Program-made: the position numbers and the translations under genes
Assembly: GCA_028279885.1 (NCBI GenBank)
Contig: JANQMX010000080.1
Span: 48,011-112,010 of the forward strand
DNA from: Rhodovibrionaceae bacterium
GTDB taxonomy: Bacteria > Pseudomonadota > Alphaproteobacteria > Kiloniellales > DSM-21159
Length of the DNA: 64,000 nt
Reading direction: 5' to 3'
Shown: one piece after another, positions 54,500 through 62,410 of the stretch
Layout of the letters: each line of letters begins with the position of its first letter
How positions within the stretch are numbered: position 1 is the stretch's first letter
The notes under the pieces: model-generated
What the model was told of the DNA's origin: nothing
The model's database searches: none
What the model saw: only the letters and a program-made list of their open reading frames with translations

Positions 54500-55534
54500 A
54501 TGACCGAGAACACGTCGAACCAGATCAACCGTCGTCTTGTCGTTGCCGCGCGACCCGACCCGGCCGTGACCGAGGCCTGCTTTCGCCTGGAAGAGAGCGC
54601 GGTTCCCGAGCCTGGCAATGGCGAGGTGCTGCTGCGCAATCACTACCTTTCCATCGACCCGGCCATGCGCGGTTGGATTGCCGAGGGACCGAACTACAGC
54701 CCACCCGTTCCGATCGGCGACGTCATGCGGAGTTTTGCCGTCGGTGAGGTGATTCGCTCACAGAATCCGACGTATCGCGAGGGCGACTTCCTGATGGGTC
54801 GCTTCGGCTGGCAGGACTGGGCCGTGGCCGACGAGGCTGCGATCGACCGGAAGGCCGACCCGAGCGAAGCACCGTTGACCGCGAACCTGCATCTCCTCGG
54901 CATGACCGGACTGACTGCCTATCTGGGTTTGCTGGATGTCGGGATGCCTAAGGCCGGTGAGACGGTGGTGGTCTCCACGGCTGCGGGCGCGGTCGGAGCG
55001 CTGGTCGGACAGATCGCCAAGATCAAGGGCTGCCGCGCCGTCGGCCTGACCGGCAGCGACGAGAAGGTCGCGGACTGCCTTGAGTCTTTCGGCTACGACG
55101 CGGCGATCAACTACAAGACGACAGACGACCTTTCGGCAGCCTTGGCCGAGGTCTGCCCGGACGGAGTCGACATCTACTACGATATGACGGGCGGCCCGAT
55201 CAGCGATGCGGTCATGGGGCTGATCAATGTCGGCGCCCGCATTGTCGTTGTCGGCACCATGGCGGTTCCGTCCTCGCCGACCCCGATGGGGCCGCGCTAC
55301 AACCGCCAGATTCTGGTCAAGCGGGCCAAGATGCAGGGCTTCCTGGTTCTCGACCATTTCGATCAGTTGGATGAGGCAGCGCGAGAACTGGCCCGTTGGT
55401 ACCGTGAGGGGCGTGTGACTTATCGCGAGGACATCTCCGACGGGCTGGACACGGCGCCAAGCCAGTTGCTTAGGCTGCTGGCTGGCGAGAATCGGGGAAA
55501 GGTGCTGGTACGCCTTTCCGGCGCTCAACCTTAG
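54500..55534 (+). CDS. Zinc-independent NADP oxidoreductase, CurA/leukotriene B4 dehydrogenase type
   Basis: This 344-residue MDR enzyme has SIDPAMRGWI (about 52), LGMTGLTAYLGLLDVGMPKAGETVVVSTAAGAVGALVGQIAKIKG (NADPH site) and YYDMTGGPISDAV. It reduces alpha,beta-unsaturated carbonyls. The ATG at 54500 is chosen because the family sequence begins soon after; an upstream start at 54482 adds six residues. It is not linked to other genes of a pathway. Confidence 0.92.
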   Translation: MTENTSNQINRRLVVAARPDPAVTEACFRLEESAVPEPGNGEVLLRNHYLSIDPAMRGWIAEGPNYSPPVPIGDVMRSFAVGEVIRSQNPTYREGDFLMGRFGWQDWAVADEAAIDRKADPSEAPLTANLHLLGMTGLTAYLGLLDVGMPKAGETVVVSTAAGAVGALVGQIAKIKGCRAVGLTGSDEKVADCLESFGYDAAINYKTTDDLSAALAEVCPDGVDIYYDMTGGPISDAVMGLINVGARIVVVGTMAVPSSPTPMGPRYNRQILVKRAKMQGFLVLDHFDQLDEAARELARWYREGRVTYREDISDGLDTAPSQLLRLLAGENRGKVLVRLSGAQP

Positions 55535-55605
55535 AGCGCTGCCCCTGAAAGGGCGCATTTTACTCTCTTCACCGCCTCTTAACGTCGCTAAGGCAGCTTG
55601 TACTT

Positions 55606-55806
55606 ATGAATGAGGATATTCGGCAGCGGGATCTTTCCCGCAAACAGGATTCTGAACTAACGCTGGCGGAGCGGCGTGAACTCAGGCGGCGACTGGATGT
55701 CTTTACCCGTGCGATCTCGGGTGAACCGCCCGCCGAGGCGGCGGCCAAGCCCAAGCGTATCGCCTCTTGGAATCCTGCTCTGGCCCGCAAGACGGGCGCC
55801 GCTTGA
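55606..55806 (+). CDS. Small hypothetical protein
   Basis: This 66-residue protein (MNEDIRQRDLSRKQDSELTLAERRELRRRLDVF) is highly charged and helical, with no membrane or signal segment. An AAGGCAG ribosome site precedes the ATG. It lies between the reductase gene and the convergent sspB gene. I do not recognise a family; codon use is similar to neighbours, so it is probably real. Confidence 0.5.
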   Translation: MNEDIRQRDLSRKQDSELTLAERRELRRRLDVFTRAISGEPPAEAAAKPKRIASWNPALARKTGAA

Positions 55807-55828
55807 TCGGCCGCTTGGCAAAAGCCGG

Positions 55829-56383
55829 TTAACGTTTCCGGCGAAAGGTATCGAGCGAGACGACGGTGGTTGACTCGCCGTCACCCTCTGAATCACCCGT
55901 TCCCGCTTCCTGCATTGTCTCAAGCTCGCCCTCGGGCCGGGTTTGATCGTCGGCCGTTTCGTCCGGGCCGTCTTCCTTGGCGGCGGTAGACGCGTCCTCC
56001 TCCTCGTCCGGATGAAACTGCAGGCCGAAACGCACGTGCGGGTCGGCAAAAGCAGAGACGGCCGTGTAGGGGATCTTGAGAGTCTGTGGGACACCACTGA
56101 AGCTCAGCGTAACCGAGAACTCCTCTTCGCCCACACTCAACTGCCAGAACTGATGCTGCAGGACGATGGTCATTTCCTCCGGATACTGCGCGCGCAGGCT
56201 ATCCGGTATCTCAACGCCGGGATGGAGCGTGCTGAAGGTGATGTAGTAGTGGTGCTCCCCAGGGAGACCTTCGCTCGCGGCGAGGTTCAGCGCTTCCTTG
56301 ATCACATGGCGCAAGGCTTCCTGCACCATCAGATCATAGCGAATCAGGGAATCTGCGGGAACGCTTCCGCTTTCGTCATCCAC
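55829..56383 (-). CDS. sspB: ClpXP adaptor SspB (alphaproteobacterial type)
   Basis: This 184-residue protein has the SspB fold: LIRYDLMVQEALRHVIKEAL helix, HHYYITFSTLHPGVEIPDSLRAQYPEEMTIVLQHQFWQL strands, and VTLSFSGVPQTLKIPYTAVSAFADP. The acidic disordered tail ends in TTVVSLDTFRRKR, which docks on ClpX. It delivers ssrA-tagged proteins to ClpXP. The start is GTG at 56383; a longer reading from 56527 would run into the tmRNA gene. The tmRNA that makes the tag is encoded just upstream on the same strand. Confidence 0.93.
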   Translation of the reverse strand: MDDESGSVPADSLIRYDLMVQEALRHVIKEALNLAASEGLPGEHHYYITFSTLHPGVEIPDSLRAQYPEEMTIVLQHQFWQLSVGEEEFSVTLSFSGVPQTLKIPYTAVSAFADPHVRFGLQFHPDEEEDASTAAKEDGPDETADDQTRPEGELETMQEAGTGDSEGDGESTTVVSLDTFRRKR

Positions 56384-56431
56384 GGCCTCTAGCCTCTTTT
56401 CCGGCCCTTTTTCGCGCGCCAGTCTGTCGGA

Positions 56432-56811
56432 ATCGAAGGAGGGCCGCAAGCGCGGCCCTCCAGAAAGCAGCGGAGCGCTTCTGTTGCCAGGTGCGCCCCA
56501 AACCCCGCCATGGCTTGCAAAAGCCATGGACTTTAGATTTCAGTCATGCGACCGCATTAAGCGGCAGCTTTGACCGGAGCATAGTTGTCGTTGGCAACTA
56601 TAATCATGGCCCGATAACGGCGGTACCATGCCGGGCACCGGACAGGTCTTTACCACCTGCGTCGATCCTGTTTCGCCCCCAAACACCTGGCAGTCGATCC
56701 CAACGCGACCGCTGCCGAAAACTGGAATTTGGTGGAGGCGCCGGGTACTGCCCCCGGGTCCGCTCGGCTTATTCCACAAGCCCGTGTAGCGCCATAGCTG
56801 GTTTCCCAGCC
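56432..56811 (-). ncRNA. ssrA: Two-piece (circularly permuted) tmRNA gene
   Basis: Reading the minus strand, the acceptor piece (about 56811-56730) ends GCGCCTCCACCA, giving the 3' CCA at 56730. An intervening segment of about 49 nt follows, then the coding piece starts GGGGGCGAAACAGGATCGAC at 56680. The first seven bases of the coding piece pair fully with the seven before ACCA (one G-U). The tag frame at 56595-56557 reads ANDNYAPVKAAA then TAA. This order, acceptor first and coding second, is the permuted form of alphaproteobacteria. It rescues stalled ribosomes. Confidence 0.95.
56438..56461 (-). terminator. Terminator of the tmRNA gene
   Basis: On the minus strand, GGAGGGCCGC and GCGGCCCTCC form a perfect 10-bp stem around a 4-nt loop, followed by TTCGATTCC. 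It lies 55 bp before the sspB start. Confidence 0.75.
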
Positions 56812-56816
56812 CCCCT

Positions 56817-56845
56817 AATATAGGGAATCTGGCCCAAAAGGGGAA
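56817..56845 (-). promoter_or_regulatory. Probable promoter of the tmRNA gene
   Basis: On the minus strand, TATATT (56822-56817) is a good -10 box. TTCCCC lies 17 bp upstream as a weak -35. Transcription would begin near the run of G at about 56811, the start of the acceptor piece. Confidence 0.55.
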
Positions 56846-57013
56846 GAATTCGTTTCCGTCGCCCGCGTTCATGCAGGCCTGCGGGAGCGGCGTTGTCTCC
56901 CCATAGTTAACAGAGTGGGGAAAACTCTCCGCATGGGCGCTGCTGTTTTAGACTCCCGAGACTCCTGCGGCATCCGCCATGCTATCTCTCGATCCGGAGA
57001 TGAAAGGCAGACA

Positions 57014-58048
57014 ATGGACCGCTCTATGCAAGAGACGAAGAACGTGAGCGATAATGACGATCGCCCCGCCGGCCCGCCATCGGGCGAGGCGGAGGGCGGG
57101 CTGCAGGCCAGGAAACTGCTGAGCGAGGATCAGGAGCGCGATGTGCGAGAGGTCCGCTCGAACCGCTTCGAAACCCGCCGCGTCACGGTGCCGGCGCTGG
57201 AGGAGATTCTGTTCGAGCCGGTTCCGGTGCTGGACCACGGCTTCGTTCGTGTCGTCGACTATATGGGCGACGACGCCGCGATTACGCAGGCCGCGCGCGT
57301 CTCCTACGGCCGCGGCACCAAGAAGCTGCGGGAGGACGCGGGCCTTATCCGCTACCTGCTGCGCCATCGGCACAGCACGCCTTTCGAGATGTGCGAGATC
57401 AAGTTTCACGTGAAACTGCCGATCTTCGTGGCGCGACAGTGGATCCGCCATCGCACGGCCAATGTGAACGAGTATTCGGCGCGCTATTCGGTGCTCGATC
57501 GCGAGTTCTACATTCCGGCGCCAGAGCATCTCGCAGCGCAGTCGGCGAGCAACCGGCAGGGCCGGGGCGCCGTACTGCAGGGAGACGAGGCCGGGGAGGT
57601 GCTGGAGTTGCTCAAGCGCGGTGCGGCGCGTGCCTACGGCGACTATGAGCACATGCTGAACCAGGACGAAGCGGGCAATCCGCTCGATCCGGAGCGCCAG
57701 GGCCTGGCGCGAGAGCTGGCCCGCATCAGCCTGCCGATCAACGTCTATACCCAGTGGTATTGGAAGGTCGATCTGCACAATCTGATGAAGTTCCTGTCGC
57801 TGCGCGCCGACCCGCATGCGCAGTATGAGATACGTGCCTATGCCGATGTCATGATCGCGATGCTGAAGCGCTGGGTCCCCACCACCTATCAGGCGTTTCA
57901 GGACTACGTGGCCGGGGCGACAAGCCTTTCCGCGCCCGCCCTTGCGGTGGTCAAGCGCCTCCTGGCCGGGGAAGCGGTCGAGCAAGCGGAGTCAGGGCTG
58001 TCTCAACGGGAGTGGCGCGAGCTTATGGAGCAGCTCGGTCGCGCCTAA
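57014..58048 (+). CDS. thyX: FAD-dependent thymidylate synthase
   Basis: This 344-residue enzyme has the ThyX motif R145-H-R-x7-S ([14 protein letters not shown]) and a conserved fold around [28 protein letters not shown]. It makes dTMP from dUMP with folate and NADPH through FAD. The ATG at 57014, with AAAGG before it, is chosen; the longer reading from 56915 lacks a good site. The first 50 residues are a low-complexity extension. It is divergent from the tmRNA gene. Confidence 0.94.
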   Translation: MDRSMQETKNVSDNDDRPAGPPSGEAEGGLQARKLLSEDQERDVREVRSNRFETRRVTVPALEEILFEPVPVLDHGFVRVVDYMGDDAAITQAARVSYGRGTKKLREDAGLIRYLLRHRHSTPFEMCEIKFHVKLPIFVARQWIRHRTANVNEYSARYSVLDREFYIPAPEHLAAQSASNRQGRGAVLQGDEAGEVLELLKRGAARAYGDYEHMLNQDEAGNPLDPERQGLARELARISLPINVYTQWYWKVDLHNLMKFLSLRADPHAQYEIRAYADVMIAMLKRWVPTTYQAFQDYVAGATSLSAPALAVVKRLLAGEAVEQAESGLSQREWRELMEQLGRA

Positions 58049-58074
58049 GCCAGCCGGTAGGCTCGCCGAGCAGG

Positions 58075-58515
58075 CTAAAGTCCGTGCTTCAGGCGGATTT
58101 CTTCCTGTCCGCGGGCGAAGGTGGCGATCGCCCAGGGGCTGGAGATCGGCAGGGCCTGCTCCGGCGCTGCGACGCGGTTCTCCGTCCAGATCACGTCTGA
58201 GTCCTCACCGGCCCGCTTCAAGCCGCGGATTTGGATGATGTAACCGCTCGCCTGCCGCACACCCAGAAAGATGCCGATGGCGATCTCGTTGCCCTCGGCC
58301 AAGGGGCGTGGCGAAGTGACACCGGTCAAGCGCCACAGAGCTTCCCATTCATCCTGGTCGCTGGCCAGCATCTTGCCGTGATAAGGGGTCCGCGCCAGCT
58401 GCCCGTTCCAAATCTGTTGCGGTCGATCGGCAGCACCGGTCACCGGTGGTGCAGAATTCGGTGCCTGACAGCCTGCAGCAACCAGGCAGACCAAGATCGC
58501 GAGCAGAGGTTTCAG
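58075..58515 (-). CDS. Lipoprotein with PrcB-like domain, probable CTG start
   Basis: This 146-residue protein has a lipoprotein signal, KPLLAILVCLVAAGC (Cys near 16), and a C-terminal segment (GYIIQIRGLKRAGEDSDVIWTEN) that looks like the PrcB_C domain of protease-complex proteins. The only start giving the charged signal start is CTG at 58515, which has a GGAG site 7 nt upstream; the alternative TTG at 58494 drops the positive residue. It follows mrp by 33 bp on the same strand. Function is unknown. Confidence 0.72.
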   Translation of the reverse strand: MKPLLAILVCLVAAGCQAPNSAPPVTGAADRPQQIWNGQLARTPYHGKMLASDQDEWEALWRLTGVTSPRPLAEGNEIAIGIFLGVRQASGYIIQIRGLKRAGEDSDVIWTENRVAAPEQALPISSPWAIATFARGQEEIRLKHGL

Positions 58516-58548
58516 ATTAGCTCTCCTGCCTCGGGATGTTTCGGTGAC

Positions 58549-59685
58549 CTATTGCATAACGATGCGGGGGGCTGCGCGGCCGCGGCCCTCTCGCGCTTCC
58601 AGCTTCGACCAAACGGCTGAAGCGATGTCACGATACACGGAAGCGTGGGGGCTGTCAGGTCGTGAAACCACGATCGGTTGGCCACCGTCCGACGTCTCCC
58701 GTATCTCGATGTCGAGCGGCACCTCGCCAAGGAAATCGATGCCGAACTTTTCCGCTTCTTTGCGGGCGCCACCATGACTGAAAATGTGTGACTGATGGCC
58801 GCAGTTGGGGCAGCAGAAATAGCTCATGTTCTCGACGATCCCCAGCACCGGGACATCGACCTTGCGGAACATGTTCAGGCCCTTTTTGGCGTCGAGCAGA
58901 GCAATGTCCTGGGGCGTCGAGATGATGACGGCGCCGGCAAGCGGCACCTGTTGGGCCATGGTCAGCTGCGCATCGCCGGTCCCTGGCGGCATGTCGACGA
59001 TCAGCACATCGAGCTCACCCCAGGCGACGTCGCGCAGCATCTGCTGCAGGGCCGACTGCACCATCGGGCCACGCCAGATCATCGGCGTATCCTCGGCAAC
59101 GAGGAAGCCCATCGACATGCATTTGACGCCGTAGTTCTCCATCGGTTTCAGGATCTTGCCGTCCGTGGAGGTCGGGCGCCCGCTGATACCCATCATACGC
59201 GGCTGGGATGGTCCGTAGATATCGGCGTCGAGAATGCCCACCCGGACGCCCAAGGTCGACAGGGCCAGGGCCAGATTGGTTGCGCTCGTCGACTTTCCGA
59301 CGCCGCCTTTGCCGCTGGCCACGGCGACAATGTACTTCACGCCGGGGGCCATTCCGTTTTTCTGAGCGCTTTGCGGGCTATCCGTCGCAGGCCCGCGGGG
59401 TGCGCTCCCGGCGTTGCCCGGTGCTGCCTTGCCCTGGCTTTGGGCGGTCAGCACGGCCGTCACCGACAAGACGTCGGGCATGGATTCGACAGCTTTTTCA
59501 GCAGCTTTGCGCAGAGGTTCCATTTCCGACCCCTTTTGGGGATCGACCTCGACAGCGAAGGTGACATGGCCATCGCGGACCGCCAATCCGCTCAGCATGC
59601 CGCTTGAAACGATGTCCTGGCGGCTATCCGGGTCGACAACTCTCGATAAGACTTGCCGAACGGCCTCTTCAGTCACCCTACTCAT
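58549..59685 (-). CDS. mrp: Mrp/NBP35-type iron-sulfur carrier ATPase
   Basis: This 378-residue protein has a DUF59-like N-terminal domain (MSRVTEEAVRQVLSRVVDPDSRQDIVSSGML), a deviant Walker A GKGGVGKSTSATNLALAL, and a C-terminal CCPNC motif for an Fe-S cluster. It carries and hands over Fe-S clusters. The ATG at 59685 matches the family start; the reading from 59727 adds 14 unrelated residues. It is divergent from hflK, with the promoters between 59686 and 59842. Confidence 0.94.
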   Translation of the reverse strand: MSRVTEEAVRQVLSRVVDPDSRQDIVSSGMLSGLAVRDGHVTFAVEVDPQKGSEMEPLRKAAEKAVESMPDVLSVTAVLTAQSQGKAAPGNAGSAPRGPATDSPQSAQKNGMAPGVKYIVAVASGKGGVGKSTSATNLALALSTLGVRVGILDADIYGPSQPRMMGISGRPTSTDGKILKPMENYGVKCMSMGFLVAEDTPMIWRGPMVQSALQQMLRDVAWGELDVLIVDMPPGTGDAQLTMAQQVPLAGAVIISTPQDIALLDAKKGLNMFRKVDVPVLGIVENMSYFCCPNCGHQSHIFSHGGARKEAEKFGIDFLGEVPLDIEIRETSDGGQPIVVSRPDSPHASVYRDIASAVWSKLEAREGRGRAAPRIVMQ

Positions 59686-59842
59686 GCTTGAAAACCCACC
59701 CTTCCTGTCAAATATGCCTGCTAGCACAAAAATCGCCTACGGCTTCGGCGTGTCAATGGCCGCTGCCCCTGTCATATATAGCGCGGTCGCCTAATTTGTA
59801 CGGCGAAGTTTGGTCTTAAAGAAGAAGTGGAGAACGGCCCGG

Positions 59843-61036
59843 ATGCCTTGGCAATCTTCGAATGGTGGCGGTAGCGGCGGACCTTGGGGCGGCGGAAGCG
59901 GCGGCGGCGGCGGAGGTAGCGGCGGCGGCGGCGGAGGTAGCGGCGGCGGCGGCGGAGGTGGCCCCTGGGGCGGACGCGGAGGCGGAGGCCAAGGACCCGG
60001 TGGCGGCGGCTTCGGGCGCGGCGGTGGACAGCCCGATCTCGAGGAGATGATCCGCCGCAGTCAAGAAAAGTTGAAGCAGTCTTTGCCGGGCGGCATGGGC
60101 GGCAAAGGCTTGCTGATCGTGATTGCCGTTCTGGCCGTGCTTTGGATGCTGTCCGGCTTTTTCCGGGTCAACCCTGGCGAGCAGGGTGTCGTGCTCCGTT
60201 TCGGTGAATGGGTGAATCAGGAAAACCTCGCGCAGCCCGGTCTGCATTGGCACCTGCCGTGGCCGGTTGAGACGGCCGTGACGCCGCAGGTCGACGAAGT
60301 GCGCTCGATCGCGGTCGGCTTCCGCGCGGGTCAGCGCGATGTCGAGGAAGAGAGCCTGATGCTGACGCGCGACCAGAATATCATCGACGTCGATTTCAGC
60401 GTTCAGTGGCGCATTTCCAACGCCGGTGAATTCCTGTTCAACATTCGCGAGCCGCAAAGCACTATCAAGCTTGCTGCTGAAAGCGCCATGCGAGAAGTGA
60501 TCGGCCAGACTGACATTCAGCCGGCCCTGACCGACGCCAAGGAAGAAGTGGCCTTCCGCGTGCGGGAAACGCTGCAGCGGACCCTTGACGAGTACCAGGC
60601 CGGCGTTCTGATCACCGCCGTCAACATGCAGGATGTGCAGCCTCCGAGCGAGGTCGCAGATGCCTTCGAAGACGTGCAGCGCGCGCGCCAGGACCTCGAC
60701 CGCTTGAGAAACCAGGCCGAAGCCTATCGCAACCGCATCATCCCGGAAGCGCGCGGTGAAGCCCAACGCATCATCCAAGGGGCGGAAGCCTATCGCGAGC
60801 GTGTCATCAACGAGGCGGAAGGTGAGGCTCAGCGCTTCATCCAGGTTTACGATGCCTATAGCCTCAGTCCTGAAGTGACACGCCAACGCCTTTACATCGA
60901 GACGGTGCAGAGAGTGCTGCAGGAAACCGGCAAGATCATCGTCGAGGAAGGCAATCCCGTCATCATCAATTCAGGCGCTGGCGGTATTGTGCCGCTCCAG
61001 ACCGGCCAGCCGGCGCAAGGCGACACGGTTCGCTAG
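59843..61036 (+). CDS. hflK: HflK, membrane regulator of FtsH
   Basis: This 397-residue SPFH protein has a Gly-rich N-terminus (about 8-70), one membrane helix (GLLIVIAVLAVLWMLSGFF), and a band-7 domain with GEQGVVLRFGEWVNQENLAQPGLHWHLPWPVE. The tail has the long coil around RGEAQRIIQGAEAYRE. With HflC it forms the periplasmic cage over FtsH. The ATG at 59843 starts the family sequence (MPWQSSNGG). The Gly-rich part is coded by a 21-bp repeat. hflC follows after 24 bp. Confidence 0.94.
   Translation: MPWQSSNGGGSGGPWGGGSGGGGGGSGGGGGGSGGGGGGGPWGGRGGGGQGPGGGGFGRGGGQPDLEEMIRRSQEKLKQSLPGGMGGKGLLIVIAVLAVLWMLSGFFRVNPGEQGVVLRFGEWVNQENLAQPGLHWHLPWPVETAVTPQVDEVRSIAVGFRAGQRDVEEESLMLTRDQNIIDVDFSVQWRISNAGEFLFNIREPQSTIKLAAESAMREVIGQTDIQPALTDAKEEVAFRVRETLQRTLDEYQAGVLITAVNMQDVQPPSEVADAFEDVQRARQDLDRLRNQAEAYRNRIIPEARGEAQRIIQGAEAYRERVINEAEGEAQRFIQVYDAYSLSPEVTRQRLYIETVQRVLQETGKIIVEEGNPVIINSGAGGIVPLQTGQPAQGDTVR
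59891..59962 (+). repeat. 21-bp tandem repeat coding Gly/Ser in hflK
   Basis: The unit GGAGGTAGC plus four GGC codons repeats at 59912, 59933 and 59954 with a 21-bp period, and a partial unit begins near 59894. It encodes GGS-Gly repeats. Such repeats may vary in copy number by slippage. Confidence 0.75.
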
Positions 61037-61060
61037 AGACCAGGAAGCGAGAGACAGACA

Positions 61061-61996
61061 ATGCAAGGGCGAATTCCCCTCATCATCGGCATCCTGGTGG
61101 TGGCACTCGGCATCATCGTCTATTCCGCCACCTTCGTGGTTCATCAGACGCAGCAGGCTGCGGTCCTCCAGTTCGGTGCGGTCAAGCGCGTGATCACCGA
61201 ACCGGGGCTGCACTTCAAGATCCCGCTTATCCAAAACGTTCGTTTCGAGGAAAACCGCGTGCTGAACCTCGATCCGCGCGCCGAAACGGTTCTGCTGGCA
61301 GATCAGCGGCGGCTGGTGGTCAATACCTTCGTGCGTTACCGGATCGACAATCTCGAGCAGTTCATCCGTGTGGCGATCAGTGAGGGCAATCTGCGCAGCC
61401 AGCTTGAGCCGATCGTTAACAACGCGGTGCGGACCGTGCTGGGTACCACGTTCTTGCCGACCGTGCTGTCGGCTGAGCGCGACAACCTGATGGCCAACAT
61501 CCGCGAGCGCGTGAACCAAGAGACCCAGAAGGCGGGCTCGAACTTCGGTATTGACGTGCTGGACGTTCGCATCGTCCGCGCAGATTTGCTGCCGGAAGTG
61601 AGCAAGTCGGTCTATGAGCGCATGAAGTCGGAACGTGAACGCGACGCCAACGAGTTTCGTGCCCAAGGTAACGAGCAATACCAAGGCATCACTTCGGCGG
61701 CCGACCGCGAAGCGACGGTGATCCGGGCCGAGGCCAATCGCGAGGCGGAAATCCTGCGCGGTACCGGCGATGCCGAACGCACCCGTATTCTGAGTGCCGC
61801 CTACGGTCGTGACCCTGCGTTCTTCGAGTTCTATCGTTCGCTGCAGGCGTACGAAGCCGCGATCCGCTCGGATAACTCTGTCCTGGTTATCCCGACCGAC
61901 AACGATTTCTTCCGCTTCTTCAATGACCAACGCGGCGGCTTCACGTTGCCAGCGGGCGCAGGGACGAACTTGCCGCAGACGACGGCTGTGGACTAA
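61061..61996 (+). CDS. hflC: HflC, membrane regulator of FtsH
   Basis: This 311-residue SPFH protein has an N-terminal membrane helix (LIIGILVVALGIIVYSATFVVH), then QQAAVLQFGAVKRVITEPGLHFKIPLIQNVRFEENRVLNLD, and the coil region (KSERERDANEFRAQGNEQYQGITSAADREATVIRAEA). It pairs with HflK. The ATG at 61061 has a GAAGCGAGAGA site. It lies 24 bp after hflK and 60 bp before the small DUF2065 gene. Confidence 0.95.
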   Translation: MQGRIPLIIGILVVALGIIVYSATFVVHQTQQAAVLQFGAVKRVITEPGLHFKIPLIQNVRFEENRVLNLDPRAETVLLADQRRLVVNTFVRYRIDNLEQFIRVAISEGNLRSQLEPIVNNAVRTVLGTTFLPTVLSAERDNLMANIRERVNQETQKAGSNFGIDVLDVRIVRADLLPEVSKSVYERMKSERERDANEFRAQGNEQYQGITSAADREATVIRAEANREAEILRGTGDAERTRILSAAYGRDPAFFEFYRSLQAYEAAIRSDNSVLVIPTDNDFFRFFNDQRGGFTLPAGAGTNLPQTTAVD

Positions 61997-62056
61997 CAGT
62001 CAGGCCACCGATGCGGCCTCCGGCAGTGACCCTGGCGGGGGCCGTAGGCCAGAACT

Positions 62057-62242
62057 ATGACCGACCTGTTGACCGCCCTCGCGCTGGTCTTGGTGATCGA
62101 GGGTCTCGTGCTCGCTCTGGTGCCCGATATGCCCCGTCGGCTCTACGCCCTGTTGTCGGAGATGCGACCGGAGCAACTGCGCGTGGCCGGCGTGACGGCG
62201 GCGGCCATCGGCGTGTTGTTCGTTTGGTTGCTCAGGGGCTAA
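62057..62242 (+). CDS. DUF2065-family small membrane protein
   Basis: This 61-residue protein (MTDLLTALALVLVIEGLVLALVPDMPRRLYALLSEMRPEQLRVAGVTAAAIGVLFVWLLRG) has two membrane helices around a short amphipathic loop with MRPEQLR. This is the DUF2065 pattern, regularly found after hflC. Its role is unknown but is likely linked to the HflKC-FtsH complex. Confidence 0.9.
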   Translation: MTDLLTALALVLVIEGLVLALVPDMPRRLYALLSEMRPEQLRVAGVTAAAIGVLFVWLLRG

Positions 62243-62410
62243 GATCAAAACTGAGTTATTGAGACTTTGAATCCTGCCGCCGCGCCATAATTTTCGCCGA
62301 ATTGGCCTTTCAATTGTGTATTGATAGGGTCAAGTGACGAACGCTGCGGGCAGGAGACGTGCAGGCCTGATGCCGTAGCGGCGCCGGGACTGAAGGAGAC
62401 CCCCGACACC

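Noticed and set aside
56528..56914. Apparent gene-free gap with a 110-codon frame on each strand
   Set aside because: The region is the tmRNA gene; both frames are by-products of its structured sequence.
59880..59990. Repetitive GGC-rich stretch as a possible CRISPR or structural repeat
   Set aside because: It is in frame and encodes the Gly-rich N-terminus of HflK, with no spacers.
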